NCBI RefSeq assembly: GCF_025717065.2
Contig: NZ_JAOVZO020000017.1
Span: 310,001 to 374,000, forward strand
DNA from: Tahibacter soli
GTDB taxonomy: Bacteria > Pseudomonadota > Gammaproteobacteria > Xanthomonadales > Rhodanobacteraceae
DNA length: 64,000 nucleotides
Direction: 5' to 3'
The notes under the pieces were generated by a model. It was not told where the DNA came from and searched no databases. It saw nothing but the letters and a program-made list of their open reading frames with translations. Below are positions 62,459 to 64,000 of the stretch, one piece after another. The position numbers and the translations under genes are program-made. Within the stretch, counting starts at the first letter, position 1; every line of letters begins with the position of its first letter.

Positions 62459-63232
62459 ATGCCCGGGCAACCTGTGCTGTTCGTCGGCCACGGCACGCCG
62501 ATGAACGCGATCGACGACAATCGCTGGAGCCGCGGCTTTCGCGCGCTCGGCCGGTCGCTCGCGAAACCGCGCGCGGTGCTCGCGATCTCGGCGCACTGGT
62601 ATCTGCCGGCGAGCGCCGTCACGGCGCAGGAGCATCCGAAGACGATTCACGACTTCGGCGGATTTCCCGAACCGCTGTACGAGGTGCAGTATCCGGCGCC
62701 GGGCGATCCCGCCTTGGCCGCCGACGTCGTCGCGCTGTCGCAGGGGCAGGTGCTCGCCACGCGCGACTGGGGCCTCGATCACGGCACGTGGAGCGTACTG
62801 CGGCATCTGTTTCCCGACGCTGACGTGCCGGTCGTGCAGCTGTCGATGGACACGCGCCTGACGATGCGCGAACACGTCGAACTCGGCGCGCGAATGATGC
62901 CGCTGCGCGAGCGCGGCGTGCTGATCGTCGCGAGCGGCAATCTCGTGCACAACCTCGCGCACGCGTTTCGCGCGTGGCGCGCGGGCGACCGCGCGACGCC
63001 CGACTGGGCGATCGCGTTCGACGCCGACGTCGCGCAAGCGCTCGAACGCGGCGATCGCGACTTTCTGGAAAATGCGCTCGACAGCGAAACCGGACGCGAC
63101 GCGCATCCGACGCCCGAGCACTATCTGCCGCTGATGTACGCGATCGGCGCGGGCGGCGGCGACGCGGTCGCGTTTCCGATCGACGGTTTCGACATGGCGT
63201 CGCTGTCGATGCGCTGCGTGCGGTTCGGATGA
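62459..63232 (+). CDS. ygiD: LigB-family extradiol dioxygenase, YgiD-like
   Basis: 257 aa. Metal ligands in VGHGTPMNAI (H about 10), SAHWYLP (H about 47) and late H residues (DHGTWSVLRHLFP, about 104-116) match the 4,5-DOPA extradiol dioxygenase/YgiD family. It opens catechol-type rings in vitro; the natural substrate in bacteria is unknown. The weak ribosome binding site leaves the start less certain than the frame. Confidence 0.88.
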   Translation: MPGQPVLFVGHGTPMNAIDDNRWSRGFRALGRSLAKPRAVLAISAHWYLPASAVTAQEHPKTIHDFGGFPEPLYEVQYPAPGDPALAADVVALSQGQVLATRDWGLDHGTWSVLRHLFPDADVPVVQLSMDTRLTMREHVELGARMMPLRERGVLIVASGNLVHNLAHAFRAWRAGDRATPDWAIAFDADVAQALERGDRDFLENALDSETGRDAHPTPEHYLPLMYAIGAGGGDAVAFPIDGFDMASLSMRCVRFG

Positions 63233-63236
63233 ACGC

Positions 63237-64000
63237 TCACCGCGCATCGCCGCGCAGCCGCGCGGCGACGGCGCGGTAGCGCGGATCGCGTTCGACCAGC
63301 GGCATCGACACGACGCGTCCGGCCGGCAGCGCGAGCAGTTCGCGCACGATCGCCGCGCCTTCGTCGACGTCGCCGAGCCGCAGATGGATCTCCGCGAGCG
63401 TCGCCGGATAGTACGGCCCGTCGACCGCGTCCTGGCTCACGGGCAGCAGATCCACGGCGCGCTTGCCCGAGCGGATCGCGGCATCTTTTTCGCGCAGTCC
63501 GGCCTGGGCGAGGCCGAGGAGGCTCACGACGGCGGGATTGTCCGGCTGCGCATCGAACATCGATTGCAGCAGGCCGCGCGCGACGCCGTACTCGCGTTGC
63601 GCGCCGGCTTCGTCGCCGCGCGCCTGCAGCGCCTGCGCGCGCAACAGGCTCGACGGGACGTAGCCGGGCGTCCACGGCGCTTCGATCAGGGCCGGCGCGC
63701 CGTCGAGGATGGCGATCGCCGCGTCGAAGTCGCTCGCCGCCCACGCGGCGGCGAAGCGCAGGGCCGACGCGAGGCCTTCGGGATCGACGCCGGGCGGTAT
63801 CGCGTCGAGCGCGCGCCGCGCGCGCTCGACGTCGCCGCGCAGAAGGATGCAAAGCCCTTGCGACAGCGATGCGGCGTAGCTGTTCGGATTGACCGCGCGC
63901 GCGCGGTCGTAGGCCGCTTCGGCTTCGTCGTAGCGGCGCAGCATCGTCAGGCTGTCGCCGAGCAGCGCCGGAAACTGCGGGTTGCGCGGATCGAGCACCG
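63237..64000 (-). CDS. C-terminal part of a TPR-repeat protein (start outside window)
   Basis: At least 254 residues, open to the right edge of the window. Helical tetratricopeptide-like units are visible: LLGDSLTMLRRYDEAEAAYDRARAVNPN, AASLSQGLCILLRGDVERARRAL, LLRAQALQARGDEAGAQREY and LAEIHLRLGDVDEGAAI. In this bacterial group such tails often belong to large CadC-like winged-helix regulators or Ser/Thr kinases, but the N-terminal part is not visible, so this stays open. The stop is four bases from the end of ygiD (convergent). Confidence 0.7.
   Translation of the reverse strand, partial: VLDPRNPQFPALLGDSLTMLRRYDEAEAAYDRARAVNPNSYAASLSQGLCILLRGDVERARRALDAIPPGVDPEGLASALRFAAAWAASDFDAAIAILDGAPALIEAPWTPGYVPSSLLRAQALQARGDEAGAQREYGVARGLLQSMFDAQPDNPAVVSLLGLAQAGLREKDAAIRSGKRAVDLLPVSQDAVDGPYYPATLAEIHLRLGDVDEGAAIVRELLALPAGRVVSMPLVERDPRYRAVAARLRGDAR

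Overview
The window is about 64 kb of GC-rich DNA with tightly packed genes from a gammaproteobacterium, most likely of the order Xanthomonadales and probably near Rhodanobacteraceae/Dokdonella. Reasons: the housekeeping order dsbD-tlpA-aroQ-accB-accC-prmA-zinc-ribbon protein-fis-purH, the bioF-bioH-bioC order, a stand-alone aceK, an sX13-like C-rich-loop sRNA downstream of polA, and secreted proteins ending in a short ..F.DGF.. motif. This placement is from gene content and memory of related genomes, not from a search.

Region 1 (1-22,219) is the accessory part. After the tail of a secreted protein comes a minus-strand Hen1-Pnkp RNA-repair pair (883-4808). It is divergent from a seven-gene plus-strand operon (5091-22,219): three giant DUF4132 proteins (the middle one with an N-terminal WGR domain), a YehL-type MoxR AAA+ ATPase, a DUF5682/YehM-like protein, a YehP-like VWA protein and a YehQ-like protein with two SWIM zinc motifs. 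The last five genes are linked by 4-base ATGA start/stop overlaps. The shared 282-bp intergenic region holds a perfect 12+3+12 palindrome and possible overlapping divergent promoters. I infer, but cannot prove, that the two arms form one RNA-damage response or conflict system. This is the most interesting part of the window.

Region 2 (22,284-41,382) is core and envelope metabolism: aceK, lepB, a tiny protein divergent from a LysR regulator, a lipoprotein methyltransferase, rluE, a YbaY/YscW-type lipoprotein, an orphan CoxE-like VWA protein, biotin synthesis (bioB-bioF-bioH-bioC), comF, ubiA, a 5'-nucleotidase-family lipoprotein divergent from an alkaline phosphatase, a DUF1287 protein and a PQQ-type sugar dehydrogenase. 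Three kinds of palindromic repeat lie between these genes.

Region 3 (41,383-57,085): an sX13-like sRNA, polA and a DUF2782 protein are flanked by inverted copies of a two-hairpin repeat. A long minus-strand series follows: cutA, dsbD, tlpA, an inserted metzincin protease, aroQ-accB-accC, prmA, a zinc-ribbon membrane protein, fis and purH. Region 4 (57,086-64,000): groES-groEL, preceded by a perfectly spaced CIRCE operator, a sigma70-like promoter and an RpoH-like promoter; then a small secreted protein, uvrD, a YgiD-type dioxygenase and the C-terminal part of a TPR protein. No tRNA, rRNA, CRISPR array or insertion sequence was seen.
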